Both the position numbers and the translations under genes were made by a program. From contig OY970239.1 of NCBI GenBank assembly GCA_963715405.1, positions 1,984,001 to 2,048,000 of the forward strand: 64,000 nucleotides of DNA, in the 5' to 3' direction. The notes below the pieces were generated by a model that searched no databases, was not told where the DNA came from, and saw nothing but the letters and a program-made list of their open reading frames with translations. Positions 25,455 through 36,700 of this stretch are shown in pieces (within the stretch, counting starts at the first letter, position 1; the number at the start of each line of letters is the position of its first letter). Source of the DNA: JALZKA01 sp963715405 (lineage in GTDB: Bacteria; Actinomycetota; Thermoleophilia; Solirubrobacterales; 70-9).

Positions 25455-26467
25455 TCATGCGCCGGATCGGAGTGCTCGCGGCGGCCGCCGTCTTGAGCGT
25501 CGCTCTCTTGGCGGGCTGCGGCGAGAAGGAGGAGTCGATCCGCGGAGGCGAGTCCGAGCAGCTCGACCTCATGCTCGACTTCTTCGTCAACCCCGACCAC
25601 GCCGGCCTCTTCACGGGGCTCGAGAACGGGAGCTTCGAGAATGCGGGGCTGGAGGTTGAGACCCGCGTCCCCTCCGATCCTGCAGCGCCCATCAAGCTCG
25701 TCGCCGCCGGTGAGGCTGACCTCGCGATCTCATACGAGCCTGAGGTCTTGCTCGCACGGGACCAGGGGCTGCCCGTAGTCGCCGTCGCGGCGATCGCCTC
25801 CGAGCCGCTCACCTCACTGATCTCGCTCCCCGGGGCAGAGATCGACGATCCCGCCGACCTTCGCGACAAGACGATCGCCACGGCCGGCATCCCCTACCAG
25901 GACGCATTCATCGGCCGCATCCTTCGTGACGCTCGGATCCCCCAGGACGAGATCGAGCAGGTGAGCGTCGGCTTGGGCCTCGAGCAGGCGGTCCTCTCGG
26001 GCAAGGCCGACGCGATGCTTGGCGGCTTCAAGAACATCGAGGGCGTCTCGCTGGAGGAGCGGGGTGAGAATCCTCGCGTGGTCCCCGTCGACGAGCTCGG
26101 CATCCCCACCTACGACGAGCTGGTGCTGGTCGCGAACGAGGACGCCGTCGAGGCCGACCCCGAGCCGATCCGCCTATTCATCGCCGCGCTGGAACGAGGA
26201 ACCCTGGATGCAGTTGACGACCCGCCGGCCGCGACGGATGCAGTGCTGAAGGCCGGCGACGGTCTCGACCCGAAGCTGACCGAGGCCGAGATCGATGCGA
26301 CCCTGCCACTCCTACTGCCCAAAGGCAAGGACCCCTTCGGATACATGGACGAGGGCGAATGGGACGAGTTCGCCGGCTTCCTTGCGGAGGAGGGTTTCAT
26401 CAAGGCCCTGCCCGCACCCGGCGAGGCGTTCACGAACGAGCTGCTGCCGGACAAGGTCCCCGAGTAG
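25451..26467 (+). CDS. ABC transporter substrate-binding lipoprotein, NMT1/THI5-like
   Basis: 338 residues. A lipobox LLAGC near residue 22 (RRIGVLAAAAVLSVALLAGC) marks a membrane-anchored lipoprotein. The mature part opens LDLMLDFFVNPDHAGLFTGL, the THI5-family N-terminal pattern, and includes GEADLAISYEPEVLLARDQG and GKADAMLGGFKNIEGV. It should capture a pyrimidine thiamine precursor and deliver it to the coupled permease. Ligand assignment rests on the TPP riboswitch and family resemblance. Confidence 0.93.
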   Translation: MIMRRIGVLAAAAVLSVALLAGCGEKEESIRGGESEQLDLMLDFFVNPDHAGLFTGLENGSFENAGLEVETRVPSDPAAPIKLVAAGEADLAISYEPEVLLARDQGLPVVAVAAIASEPLTSLISLPGAEIDDPADLRDKTIATAGIPYQDAFIGRILRDARIPQDEIEQVSVGLGLEQAVLSGKADAMLGGFKNIEGVSLEERGENPRVVPVDELGIPTYDELVLVANEDAVEADPEPIRLFIAALERGTLDAVDDPPAATDAVLKAGDGLDPKLTEAEIDATLPLLLPKGKDPFGYMDEGEWDEFAGFLAEEGFIKALPAPGEAFTNELLPDKVPE

Positions 26468-26534
26468 GGCGACACGCGTCCCGCAAGCTCGCGCGTTGGC
26501 GTCCGAAACGGAAGCTGACTCGTATGGTTGAGTC

Positions 26535-26996
26535 ATGAGCCTGAAGGTCGGAGACACCGCGCCGGATTTCACCCTCGAGGGCACGGAGGGTCCGTTCACG
26601 CTCTCAGAGCACCGCGGCGAGCGGGTCGTCCTGCTCTTCTACCCCGGCGACAACACGCCCACCTGCACGAAGCAGTTCTGCGCATATCGCGACGCCGAGG
26701 ACGAGATGGCGGACTTGGGCGCAACCTTCGTCGGCATCTCGACCCAAGACATGACCTCGAAGGAGTCGTTCAAGGGCAAGTACGGCCTCAAGACCCAGCT
26801 CCTGGCCGACGACGACGCGGAGGTCTCAAAGGCGTACGGCGTCTACGCGAAGCGCTTCGGCATCGCGAAGCGCACCGTCTTCATCATCGACGAGGAAGGG
26901 AAGATCGCCCACAAGCACGGCAACTTCCTCTCGATGTCGTTCGACGACGTCGGCGACATAAAGGAAGCGCTCGCGAAGCTCCCGGCGAAGGCCTGA
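26535..26996 (+). CDS. bcp: Peroxiredoxin, BCP/PrxQ type
   Basis: 153 residues: MSLKVGDTAPDFTLEGTEGP. The peroxidatic Cys44 lies in FYPGDNTPTCTKQFC and the resolving Cys49 follows five residues later, the PrxQ spacing. FGIAKRTVFIIDEEGKI is the conserved C-terminal strand pair. It should reduce H2O2 and organic hydroperoxides with thioredoxin as donor. No signal peptide. A single-gene unit as far as can be seen. Confidence 0.96.
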   Translation: MSLKVGDTAPDFTLEGTEGPFTLSEHRGERVVLLFYPGDNTPTCTKQFCAYRDAEDEMADLGATFVGISTQDMTSKESFKGKYGLKTQLLADDDAEVSKAYGVYAKRFGIAKRTVFIIDEEGKIAHKHGNFLSMSFDDVGDIKEALAKLPAKA

Positions 26997-27006
26997 TCTC
27001 GCCGGT

Positions 27007-27471
27007 CTAACGGCGCTCGGCGAAGAAGGCTCGCAGTAGCGTCGCTGCTTCATCGGCCAGGAGGCCCGACTCGACCTTGGGGCGGTGGTTGAGCCTCTCG
27101 TCGCCGAGGATGTCGAAGACGGAGCCGGCGGCTCCCGCCTTTGGATCCGCTGTGGCGAACACGACGCGCGGGACGCGGGCCAGGACGATCGCCCCGGCGC
27201 ACATCGCGCAGGGCTCGAGCGTCACGTAAAGCGTCGTCGCCGGCAGGCGCCATCCGCCGCGCCCGCTCGCCGCCGCCTGCAACACCAGCATCTCGGCGTG
27301 GGCGGTGGGATCGTTCCGGCGCTCTCGCTCGTTACCGGAAAAGGCGAGGGCATGCCCCTCGCTCGCGACGACGGCGCCAATGGGTACGTCGCCGAACTGG
27401 GCCGCCCGCGCCGCCTCGCTGAGCGCGAGCTGCATCAGCTCCGCGTCGCGCTCGGAGAACTCCCCGGTCAT
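27007..27471 (-). CDS. tadA: tRNA adenosine(34) deaminase
   Basis: 154 residues from ATG at 27471 (MTGEFSERDA); an upstream in-frame start at 27510 would run into the neighbouring gene. The zinc site is complete: DPTAHAEM with His58 and catalytic Glu60, and LEPCAMCAGA with Cys88 and Cys91. GAAGSVFDILGDERLNHRP is the TadA-specific C-terminal segment. It converts A34 to inosine in the tRNA anticodon. The universal stress protein gene lies 10 bp upstream in the same direction. Confidence 0.93.
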   Translation of the reverse strand: MTGEFSERDAELMQLALSEAARAAQFGDVPIGAVVASEGHALAFSGNERERRNDPTAHAEMLVLQAAASGRGGWRLPATTLYVTLEPCAMCAGAIVLARVPRVVFATADPKAGAAGSVFDILGDERLNHRPKVESGLLADEAATLLRAFFAERR

Positions 27472-27481
27472 GCCGGAGGCA

Positions 27482-27925
27482 CTAAGTCGTCCGAACGATG
27501 TACACACCACACGGGGCGTGGTGGGAAACCTTGTTCGGCACGCTCCCGAGCAGAAACCGCGTGGCGCCGGTCATCCCCTTGTTGCCGACTACGACGAGGT
27601 CCGCGCCTGTCTCCTCAGCGACATCGAGGATCGCGTCCGCTGGGTCGCCCTCACGCGGGTGCAAGTTCACCTCTATCCCGGCTGCGCGCGCCGCGGTGCT
27701 CGCGTTATCGAGGTTCGCGTTCACGTCACCACGGGGGCCAACGCCGTATGCGACGTCTCCCGGGACCTGGCTGCCCTCCTCGCGCAGGCGGTTCGATGGC
27801 ACCGGCTCAAAGGCGCTCACGATGTCAAGCGCAGCTCCGGTCGCCCTGGCGAGCTCCGTCGCGTGCTCGACCGCGACCTGTGCCGTCTTCGACCCGTCCG
27901 TTCCGACCACGATCCGCTTGAACAA
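27482..27925 (-). CDS. Universal stress protein (UspA family)
   Basis: 147 residues: MFKRIVVGTDGSKTAQVAVE. The ATP-binding signature G-x2-G-x9-G-(S/T) is visible as VVVGNKGMTGATRFLLGSVP. It is a single cytoplasmic Usp domain. Followed closely by tadA, so the two may share a promoter in the 52-bp gap to the divergent small peptide gene. Confidence 0.94.
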   Translation of the reverse strand: MFKRIVVGTDGSKTAQVAVEHATELARATGAALDIVSAFEPVPSNRLREEGSQVPGDVAYGVGPRGDVNANLDNASTAARAAGIEVNLHPREGDPADAILDVAEETGADLVVVGNKGMTGATRFLLGSVPNKVSHHAPCGVYIVRTT

Positions 27926-27977
27926 GGTAACCCTCCTCTAGAACCGGACACCCAAATCTGCCCGGCATACTAACCCT

Positions 27978-28064
27978 GTGCCGCGAAGCTGGACCATCTC
28001 CATGGCCATTCTCGTCGTCTGCCTCGTGGCCTCGATGGTGATCGCCTCGATCAAGCTCTTCTGA
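27978..28064 (+). CDS. 28-residue single-helix membrane peptide
   Basis: GTG at 27978, stop TGA at 28062-28064. The peptide begins VPRSWTISMAILVVCLVASM and ends VIASIKLF: one short basic/polar head, one hydrophobic helix of about 20 residues and a terminal Lys. It sits 12 bp before the phosphotriesterase-like gene in the same direction, with GAGAGGA between. The composition is that of a small membrane protein rather than chance. No homologue can be checked here. Confidence 0.5.
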   Translation: MPRSWTISMAILVVCLVASMVIASIKLF

Positions 28065-28076
28065 GAGGATCGGTTG

Positions 28077-29073
28077 ATGGCGAAAATAGAGACGGTCACG
28101 GGTCCGATCGAAGCCTCGGAGCTCGGCGAGACGCTCATCCACGAGCACCTGATGTCGCGCGACGAGGCGATCCTCATCCAGTTCCCGCAGATGGGAACCG
28201 TCCGCGAGGGCCCAATCGAGCCCGCCTCCTCCGAGGCCGCGGAAGACATCGCCGCCGAGTTCATGGCAGCTGCGGTCGAACGCGGCGTGAAGACGGTCGT
28301 CGAGCCTTCGTGCATGTACCTGGGACGAGACGTCAGAGCTGATGAAGCGCGTCTCGGAGAAGACGGGGCTTCAGATCGTCCCCTGCACCGGCATCTACAC
28401 CTACGAACATCTACCGATGGCGCTCGTCTCCCGCGACGCGGACCAGATCGCAGACCTCTTCGTCCACGACATCGAGCAGGGAATCCAGCGGACGGACTTC
28501 AAAGCCGCCTTCATCAAGTGCGCGGCGGACGAGCCCGGGGTGACCGAGAACGTCGAGAAGGTACACCGCGCCGCCGCTCGCGCGAGCCTCCGAACCGGCG
28601 TACCGATCATGGCCCACTCGCGCCCTGCCTCGGATACCGCACCGCGTCAGATCGAGATCTTCGCCGAGGAAGGAGTCGACCTCGGCAAGGTCCAGATCGC
28701 CCACTGCGGCGACTCACCCGACGCCGACTACATCGAGAGCCTGATCGAGAAGGGCGTCTGGGCCGGGCTCGATCGCTACGGCATCGAGATGTACCAGCCG
28801 TTCGACCAGCGGATCAAGGTCCACCTCGAGCTCCTCGAGCGCGGCTACGCCGACCGCATCTTCGTCTCAGCCGACTCCTGCGCGACCCTCGACTGGTTCC
28901 CGGCCGAGGTGAACCAGCAGATGGCCGACGCCGGGGCAGTCTCCGACTGGACGATCAAGATCGTCCACGACAAGGTCCTCCCCGCCCTGCGCGAAGGCGG
29001 CATGACCTCAGAGCAGGAGCGCACGATGCTGTACGAAAACCCCGCCCGCTGGCTCACCGGCGAGCCGCTCTAG
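28077..29073 (+). pseudogene. Phosphotriesterase-family metal hydrolase, frameshifted
   Basis: ATG at 28077 begins MAKIETVTGPIEASELGETL and the first metal pair follows in LIHEHLMSRDE (HxH). The frame fails after MYLGRDV near 28332, and the correct continuation SELMKRVSEKTGLQIVPCTG is in the next frame up to TAG at 29071. Remaining family residues are all present there: Lys in FIKCAADEPG, His in IMAHSRP and AHCGDSPD, Asp in VSADSCA. Loss of two bases or gain of one would explain the break. It would be a lactonase or phosphotriesterase-like amidohydrolase if intact. Confidence 0.82.
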
Positions 29074-29116
29074 TAAAGGGGTCAGACCCGGTACCGGTTC
29101 GGGGTCTGATCCTTTT
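29074..29116 (+). terminator. Long hairpin after the phosphotriesterase-like gene
   Basis: AAAGGGGTCAGACCC (29074-29088) pairs with GGGTCTGATCCTTT (29102-29115) with one mismatch and one gap, and T-rich sequence follows. It starts immediately after the stop codon. The GGGGTCAGACCC core is also the kind of motif seen in REP-type repeats, so it may be both. Confidence 0.55.
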
Positions 29117-29140
29117 GGGAGGGTTGGTTGAGGGTTTGCC

Positions 29141-32100
29141 TTACGGCCGGAGGACCGTTTCGCAGCCCTTCACGCGGTCATCGTCGTCCACCGTCGCGGT
29201 GTCGTCGCCTCCGCCACAGCTGATGTGGTCGCGGCCCTGGCCGCGGGCGAAGATCTCGTCATCGCCCGGGTTGCCGGCAATACGGTCGTTGCCGGAGCCG
29301 CCGCGGATCTTGTCGTTGCCCCGGCTACCGGACAGCCGGTCGCGGTTCGGCCCGCCGTTGATGCAGTCGTCGCCGGCAAGTCCCTTCACGCGATCGTCGC
29401 CGCCGAACGTCTTGATGCGGTCACCGGCCGGTCGTGCCCTGGATGTTGTCGACGCCCGGCGTCCCGTTGATCGGGTTCGAGCACAGTCCGGGCGGCGAAA
29501 CACCGCCTCGGTCCACCACCGCGAGGCGCCCCACGTTGTTCTGCTCGTCGACCGCGCGGATCGCCACGTAGCGAAGCGCGGCGGCGGGGAAGGCGAAGGT
29601 CTCGGATTCGCCAGCCTCCGCCGGGTCGGGTGCGCCCGACAGCTCTGTGGCGGAGTCGAAGTTCGACTCGTCGATCGGTGAGTTCGACGTCCGGATCTCA
29701 TAGGAGGCCGCCGAGCCGCACATGAGGTCGTCCCCGGGCGCAGTGAACTCCACGCCCGATTCGTCCGTGGCTAGTGCAGCATCGCCGGGCCGGCCGGGCA
29801 GGACAGCGTCGCGGCGAGAGTCGCCGGAGTTCGCGTTGTCGTGGTGGAAGCGCGGCGAGGAGGCGGGCGCGCACGGTGACGCATCCGTCTCGTACGCGTT
29901 GATGTAGCCGGATCGCGTCAGGTTGACGACGATTCGGCGCGCCTCCTCATCGGTGTCGAGAGTGCCGAAGCTGCCGAGCAGCGGAGTCGCGATCGTCCAG
30001 TCGGACGTGAGCTTGGGCCAAGCGTCCGAGGTTGCCTGACCCGTAGCCGTCATGGCCACGAGGTCCATGCTCGCGGTACCGGCGACGATCTCTTCACCCG
30101 CCGAACCACCGACGTCGCCGATGGCGGGGCCGGTCAGGAACGATAGGTCATTCACGGGCGAGGGGAAGCCCTCTCGCATGAGGCCCGTCGCCGGGTTCCA
30201 CGCAGCGTAGAAGTCCTGGCCGCCGGTCTGGTACTCGTGGAGCGCGAGGTCGAGCGCGCGGATGATGCCCGCGGCTGGCGCGACGAACGACGGCTGCGAT
30301 CCGCCGAGGTCGCCGAACGCGGGCAGCCCGACGGCGGGCAGGACCGGCCGGTCGACCTGGCCTGAGCCTTGCGAGACCTCGGAGGAGAGCACCTTCGGCT
30401 TGCCCCTCCTCCTCGCCGAGGCACGAGGTGCCGTCGGGGTTGAGGAGGTACGCGGGTCCCGCGGCCGGGAATCGTGCCGATCTTCGGGTCCCGAGCCGCC
30501 GGACTGGCAGTCGAGCTCGGCGACCACGGGCGAGCCGTTGATCCCCTCGCCCACGAGCGGCAGGAGCTCGGCAAGGGCGATCCCGATCGGCCGCGGCCAG
30601 CCGGTCGCAAACGCCGACTCGCCGGCGGCCGGCGCGTCGGGGTCGCCGTCCGGCTTGATCGCGTAGAGGCGGCCGTTCGCGAACTCGAGCAGGCCAACCG
30701 GGCGCAAGCGCGTTCAGGACCGGAGACGTCGAAGGCGGCGACGGCCCAGCCGCCCTCCGTTGCCCTGGTCGACCGCGTACTCCTCGTTCGTGCCGACGAT
30801 GATCTCGGGGCGCGAGTCGCCCGAGATGTCGGCCAGGGCAGGTGTGTCGACGATCGGCCCCTGCTGGAGCGAGGGCCCGGCGTCCGCGTTGAACGTGACC
30901 TTGTGGGTCGCCGGATCGACCGACGTCGACCTTGGTCTCGTCCACCACAAGCACCGGGAATCCGTCCACCGGCGTGCCGTCGTGGTTGAAGGCGTAGACA
31001 TGGCGGTCGAGCCCCGCGGCGATCAGCTCGAGCTTGCCGTTGTCGTCCCCGTCGAGGTCGGCGAGGACGGGCGAGCCGAGGAAGCCGCGCTGCGTGCGGT
31101 TGCGGTTGCCCTGGCGCACGTTCTCGAACGGCGCGAGCGGCTCACCCGAGTACTCGCGCACGGACTCCGCTTCGAAGACGAGGCTCCCGTCCGGCTCCCA
31201 GCCGTAGATCTGCCCTTCGAAGTCGGCCGCATAGACCTCCGGGATCGCCGTCGTGGTTCATATCGCCGGCGGCGACGCCGGCGATGATCGGACCGCCGAT
31301 GTCGGGATCGACCTCGCCTGAGTCGTATCCCTCCGCGGCCGAGTGCGAGCTGACGAAGCCGGGCGTCTCGGCCTGGACCGGCCAGTCAGGGAGCTCTTCG
31401 ATCGTCACCCGTCTCCGCATCGCGCGTGTAGGCGTGGACGACGCCGTCGGCCGTGGCCAGCGACCAGCTCGTTTCGGTTGTCGCCGTCGAGGTCGACGAG
31501 GGCGGGCGACGACTCGCCGTCCGAGCCCAGCTTCCGCGGGAAGCCGTCGAGCATGTCCTGGTCGCGGTGGAGGTAGAGCGCGCGGCGGTCCTCACCCGTG
31601 ACCGCCGGCGGGCCGGCGACTGAGGCGACGACCTTGACGATGAAGCCGTAAGGGGCGGTGTTCGGGACGGCCGGCGGAGGTCTGAGCCTGCGTTCCAGGC
31701 TCACGCCCGTCGAACGTGCCGGGCTGGCCCAACGGGAAGCGTGACTTCAGATCGGCGAGGTCGAGCTGGGCGAGCGTGCCGTCGAAGGAAGTCGGTCCGA
31801 GTGGACCCGTTGCAGTGGCTCGAAGCGACCGGCTTGAAGTCGCCGGCCGGCACCTGCTCGGTCGAGCGGTTGTTCGGGTAGTGCCCGGGCGCGACGAGTA
31901 CCTGGCAGGTGTACGGCCGGCCTCGCGCGTAAACCTCGCCCTCGATCGCTGCGGTGGCCTGCTCGGGATCCACCTGGTCGAACCACTCGGGAGAGGTGAT
32001 CTCGACTTCTGGAGGGACGTTGGACTTCACGTTTGCGTCGTTGAACGGCCGCGGCACGAGCGCGTTCACGCCGCGCGAGACGTTCACCCGGCCCCAGCCG

Positions 32101-33709
32101 TAGAACTGGTCGTGCCCACCCCGCGCGGGGTAGCGCTTCGAGGTCGGAATCAGCGTCACGACCGGCTGGAGGACGGGGAACGGGATCTCCACGCCGCGGC
32201 CGAGGAACGGATCGGTGCACGTGGGCGCCGGTGTCTCTGTGCATGAAGGCTCAGGGTCCTGCGAGAAGTCGACGTCGTCGGAGAGTGGAGTGCCCGCCAG
32301 GGTCCCGGAGGCCATCAGCTGGCGCACTTCGTTCGGCGTGACGGCGCATGGATCGCCGTTCACCTGCTGGCAATCGGGATGCACCTCGAGCTTGTCCCGC
32401 TCGACGGCGTTGAGGGCAGCGGAGTGGATCAGCCCTGCGATGCCCGCCGCGCGCCCGGTGGCATCCGACGAGCAGCTCACGGACGGGATCGCGACGGTGA
32501 TCTTCGAGTTGAAGTTGGTGCAGCCGGTGAACTTGAGATAGCTCTTCGGCTGTTCGGTGAACGGACCCGGTGTCCCTTCAGGGCCCTCGGCGAACTCGGA
32601 GTACTTCGTGACCGAGTTAACGAGGATCACGTGCGGCAGGCTCGACGGCCAGTTGTTGTGCTGGGCCGCTTCGTCCGCGGCGGAGGCGATCACGGTGACG
32701 CCGTGGCGGTAGGCGTACTCGACCGCGTCGCGCGAGAGCGAGGTGTTGTTGACCGTGCCGAGCGCCTCCTGGATGACGAGCGCGCCGTTGTCCACGCCGT
32801 AGGTGACGGCGGCGGCGAAGCGGTTGACGTCGGCGATGAACGAGTCGCCGACCCGCATGTGCATCGCCATGCAGTTCGGGCACGTGCCGGCGCCGCCCTG
32901 GCCGTTCTCGGCCTCGGCGACCGAGTCGTTCGCCTCGCCCGTCCCGTGCCCGTACTGCACGTCGTCATAGGGGTCGTTGTCGTCGTCGAGGAAGTCCCAG
33001 CCGACCATGTCGTCCTCGTAGCCGTTGCCGTCGTCGTCGTTCTCGTCAGTGAAGGCGAGAAGAACATCTTGAGGCGTCGAGGAACCCGGCCGGCCCTGCA
33101 CGCCGCGCGTCGCCCGAAAGCACGTCCGCGATGCGGTCATCGCACGAGTAGTCGAGGAGGTTGAAGTACGCCGTCGCCGTTCAGATCATGACTCGGGCCG
33201 CTCGGTCCCGGCCCGTCGTAAGGCCCGGCACCCGAGCAATCCTCGCCCGGGACGTTCGGAGTCGCGAGGCCGTCGTTTCGCGGCACCTCGGCCTCGCCGG
33301 GATTGATCGCTGTGGTGAAGCGCAGGTTGCGCATCGCCCCGAGGTCGTTCCACTTGATGCCCGAGTCGAGGACGGCGATCTTCACGTCGGGGCGCCCGGT
33401 CGTGACCTGCCAGGCGGTATCGACGCTCGCCTCCGCGTCGGCGATATGCCCGCCGCGGACGCCGAAGAGCTCGGCCGGGCTTGAGATCACCCCGAGGTTG
33501 GTCGGGTCCGGTTCTTCGGAGGTCGCCGAGTACATCCAGGTCTCCTTCTCAGAGAGGTCCGGGGGCACCTGGCCCTCGTTGAGGTAGAGGTCGGCGGGGT
33601 TGCTCTCGTCGGCGCCACCGCGTGCAAACGGGAAGTCGGCGAGCGCGGGAGCGGCCGCAGCGAGCGTGGCGAACGCCGTAGCGATTGCGATCAGGGGCGT
33701 CCGCCTCAC
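29141..33709 (-). pseudogene. Secreted S8 peptidase with FG-GAP and RTX-like repeats, multiply frameshifted (paralogue 2)
   Basis: Start is GTG at 33709 (GTGA overlap with the upstream paralogue) or ATG at 33730. Signal peptide LIAIATAFATLAAAAPALA. The S8 triad is recognisable: Asp in VKIAVLDSGIKWND, His in DVQYGHGTGEAND, Ser in SVSCSSDATGRAAG (non-standard context). Then come FG-GAP/VCBS blades (GSPVLADLDGDDNGKLELIA; DHPR-type blades later), an Ig-like region (YEIRTSNSPIDESNFDSATE) and calcium-binding nonapeptide-like repeats (GDDRVKGLAGDDCINGGPNR). Protein-like sequence hops between frames about a dozen times (near 33.17, 33.07, 31.79, 31.68, 31.48, 31.41, 31.25, 30.92, 30.72, 30.5, 30.4 and 29.43 kb). 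About 1520 residues if intact. Confidence 0.78.
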
Positions 33710-36700
33710 CTTCGCGTCACATCCTCGCATCCAAAGAGTTGATCCTTGTCGTCGGCGACGACGCTGTCCTCGCCGGCCCCGCATTTCACCGTGTCGCGCA
33801 CTTTGTCCCTCGAGCGGATCACGTCGTCGCCTGAGCCGCCCCTGATCCGGTCGGGACGCGACGCGCCGTTCAGCCTGTCATTTCCTGAGCCGCCTCCGAG
33901 GCTGTCGCGGTTGCGCCCGCCGTTCAGGCAGTCGTCGCCGCCCCTGGCGCGCAGCTTGTCGTTGCCGGCGAGACCCTTGATGCGCTCCGAGGCGGCGGAA
34001 CCCAAGAGGACGTCCGGGCCGTTGGTCGCACCCGGCACCAAGACCCCGCAGAGCACCGGGTCGGGGCCGCCCCGGTCGGGCAGCTCGATGTCCTTTACGA
34101 GGCCCCAGTTGCCTGCGTCGTCGCGATAGAAGACCGCCGCGTGCGTTGCCGAGCCAAGCTCGGCGTCGGTGAAGCTCTCGGTCTGGTCGGTGCCCACGGC
34201 CGTTGCGTCGCCCTCGGCGACATCCGAGCCGTCGGCCGGATCATCGATCGGCCCGTCGCCGATGACCACGCGGTAGCGAGCCGCGGTGCCGCACTCCCAG
34301 TCGTCGCCTGGTGCCTTCCAGCGTAAGCGTGGTGACACCGGCACCGGCGTCGCGCTGGGCGGAGAGGCCGGCGACTGTGCCGGGTGGGCGGGCGTCGGTG
34401 CCGTAGTTGGCCGAGCCGTGCTCGTCGTGGTGGAAAGTCCACCATTCGTCGTTCGTAGACGTGCCGTTCACGTCGCAGGCCGGCGTCCCGGTCGTCCAGA
34501 GGAACGACCAGCCCTCGCGGGTGAGCGCAGAGACCTCCAGGTCGCCATCGCCGTCGGCGTCGCCGACGGAGGGCGTCGCCTGGGTCCAGCCTCCCGTGAA
34601 CTTCGGCCAGTCGTCGGCCCGGCCGGGGCCCCCGGTGGGCTCGGTGCCGTCAGCGGCGTACGCGTGAAGCTGGTAGAGGCCGGTGCCGTAGAGCGCGTGC
34701 CGGCCCTCCCCGGAGCCTGCGACGTTTGCAATCGCGGGCTGGCCGAGGAGCTGGAAGTCGTCGGTGGCCCTCGGATACGCCGGGACGCCGGCGCCACTCC
34801 CCGCGTCCCAAGCCTGGACGACATGAGCGAACGGGAGGTTCTGGTTCACCGCCAAGAGGTTCGCCGCGCCATTGACCGTGAGGCCGCCCTTGATCACGTT
34901 CAGCGTGTCTCCCGCGAGCGCGCCGACCGCCGCGTAATCGGCGAGGTTCAGCACGAGGCCGGGGTCGGCCGAGTTGCCCGACAGGGCGGCCATGCGGCGT
35001 CGCCGTCGTACCGTCGCCGTTCACGATCCGGGTTCCGCCGTTGCCGAGCGAGGTTCCCGCCGATACAACCACCTCGTCCTCTCCGTCCTCGTTTCGGTCG
35101 AGCACCGCGGCGTCGTGGCTGGGCAGGACGAGTGGCAGGAGGTCGCCCGCCGCAACGCCAACCCGGACCGGCCATTCGCCTCCGACCTCGGTGCCGTCGC
35201 CGTTGATCGCGTAGACAGGGTTCGAGCCGGTCGAGGATTGAAGGATCGCGTTGAGGATGTCGAACGGGTTCGAGGGAAGGCCCGGGTCGCCGCCGATCAC
35301 CTCGTTCGTCGCCATGACCACCTCGGGAGTCTCGTCGCCGTCAAGCTCGGCAATCGCGGGCGACGTGACGATCTCGGCCCCGATCACGTCCTCGGTTGCG
35401 AGCTCGACCGGGAATCCATTGAGGACATTCCCTTCGCCATCCCACGCGTAGACGTGCTGATCCAGCGATCCCGCGACGATGTCGAGGCGCCCGTCGCCGT
35501 CGAGGTCCGCCAAAGCGGTGCCGCCAAGGAAGCCGCGCTTGATGTGGTTGTCCTCGTTGATCGCGCGGTCGGCTGCGTCGAAGCATGGCTTCGGCACCCC
35601 GTCGACGCACGGCTCGGAGAGATCGGTATCGACCCTGACGGGAAATCCACCGAGCGCGTCACCGTGGCGATCCCACGCATAGACGCGCTCGCCCGCATTC
35701 ATCACGATGTCCGGGCGAGAGGTCGCCGTCGATGTCGCCGATGGTCGGGGCGCGCGGATTCTCCAGCGGCACGCCTCCGCCCACCCCGCCGACGCCGTGC
35801 GCACTTGCAACCTCAAGCGGTTGCGTCTTGACCGGCTGGCCGCCGTTGAAGCTCTGAAGCGGCTCGCCCGAGTAGTCGAGGACGTGGAGCTCACCCGACG
35901 ATGTGGCCTGGATGACGTCGAGCGCGTTGTCGCCGTCGAGGTCGAAGAGGCGCGGCGGAACCTCGCCGCCCGATCCCGTCCGCGACTGTGCGGCGTTCGA
36001 ATCCGAGCCGATCGGCCGCGGCCAGCCCGCCAGGTTGCCGTCGTCGCGGTAGGCGAAGAGGGCCTTGCGGTAGCGGCCGATGTTCTGTGGATCGCCCGCT
36101 TCCGCCACCGTGAGGCGGATCTGGAACGAGTGGCGCTCGGGGTCGGGGGTCGGATAGGCATCCCCGGGGGCGGTGCCATCGCTCGTTGCGCCAGACGGGC
36201 GGCCGAAGTCGATGCCCACCGAGCCGTTACACGTATTTGCGATATTGGCGAGGATCGACTTCGGCATCGTGCCGAGAAGGCCGTCGGCTGCGCCCGTGCC
36301 ACTCGCGCCGGGGATCGGCAGGAACGTGGAATCCGGCGCGTCGGCGCCGCACGCGTAGTCGAGCCGCCATTGCCCCACGCCCGAGCCCGAGTGCGGTGCC
36401 GCCACGCGGCCTCGGATCGGCAGACCGCCGTCGAGGCGATCGACGTTCACCGGGGTGAACCAGTCGGGTGAGTCGATCTGCGCCTCGGGTGGGATCCGGT
36501 CGTCCTTGATGCGCTGCATCGCGCCCGCCAGGTTCACGCGGCCGTAGCCGAAGTGCGGATCCCAGCCGATCTGCGCCTTGTCGGGCTGGCCGATCACGCC
36601 GGTGTTGAGCGGGCGAACGTCCTCGGCGGTCATCGTGAGGAGCTGGCGGATCTCGTTGCCCGAGAGAGGGTTGCTCTCGCCGAACTTCTCGCGCCCATAC

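Noticed and set aside
29225..29681. Plus-strand ORFs opposite the RTX-like tail of the peptidase
   Set aside because: Shadow of the GGxGxDxxx codon repetition. No start signal or protein-like composition.
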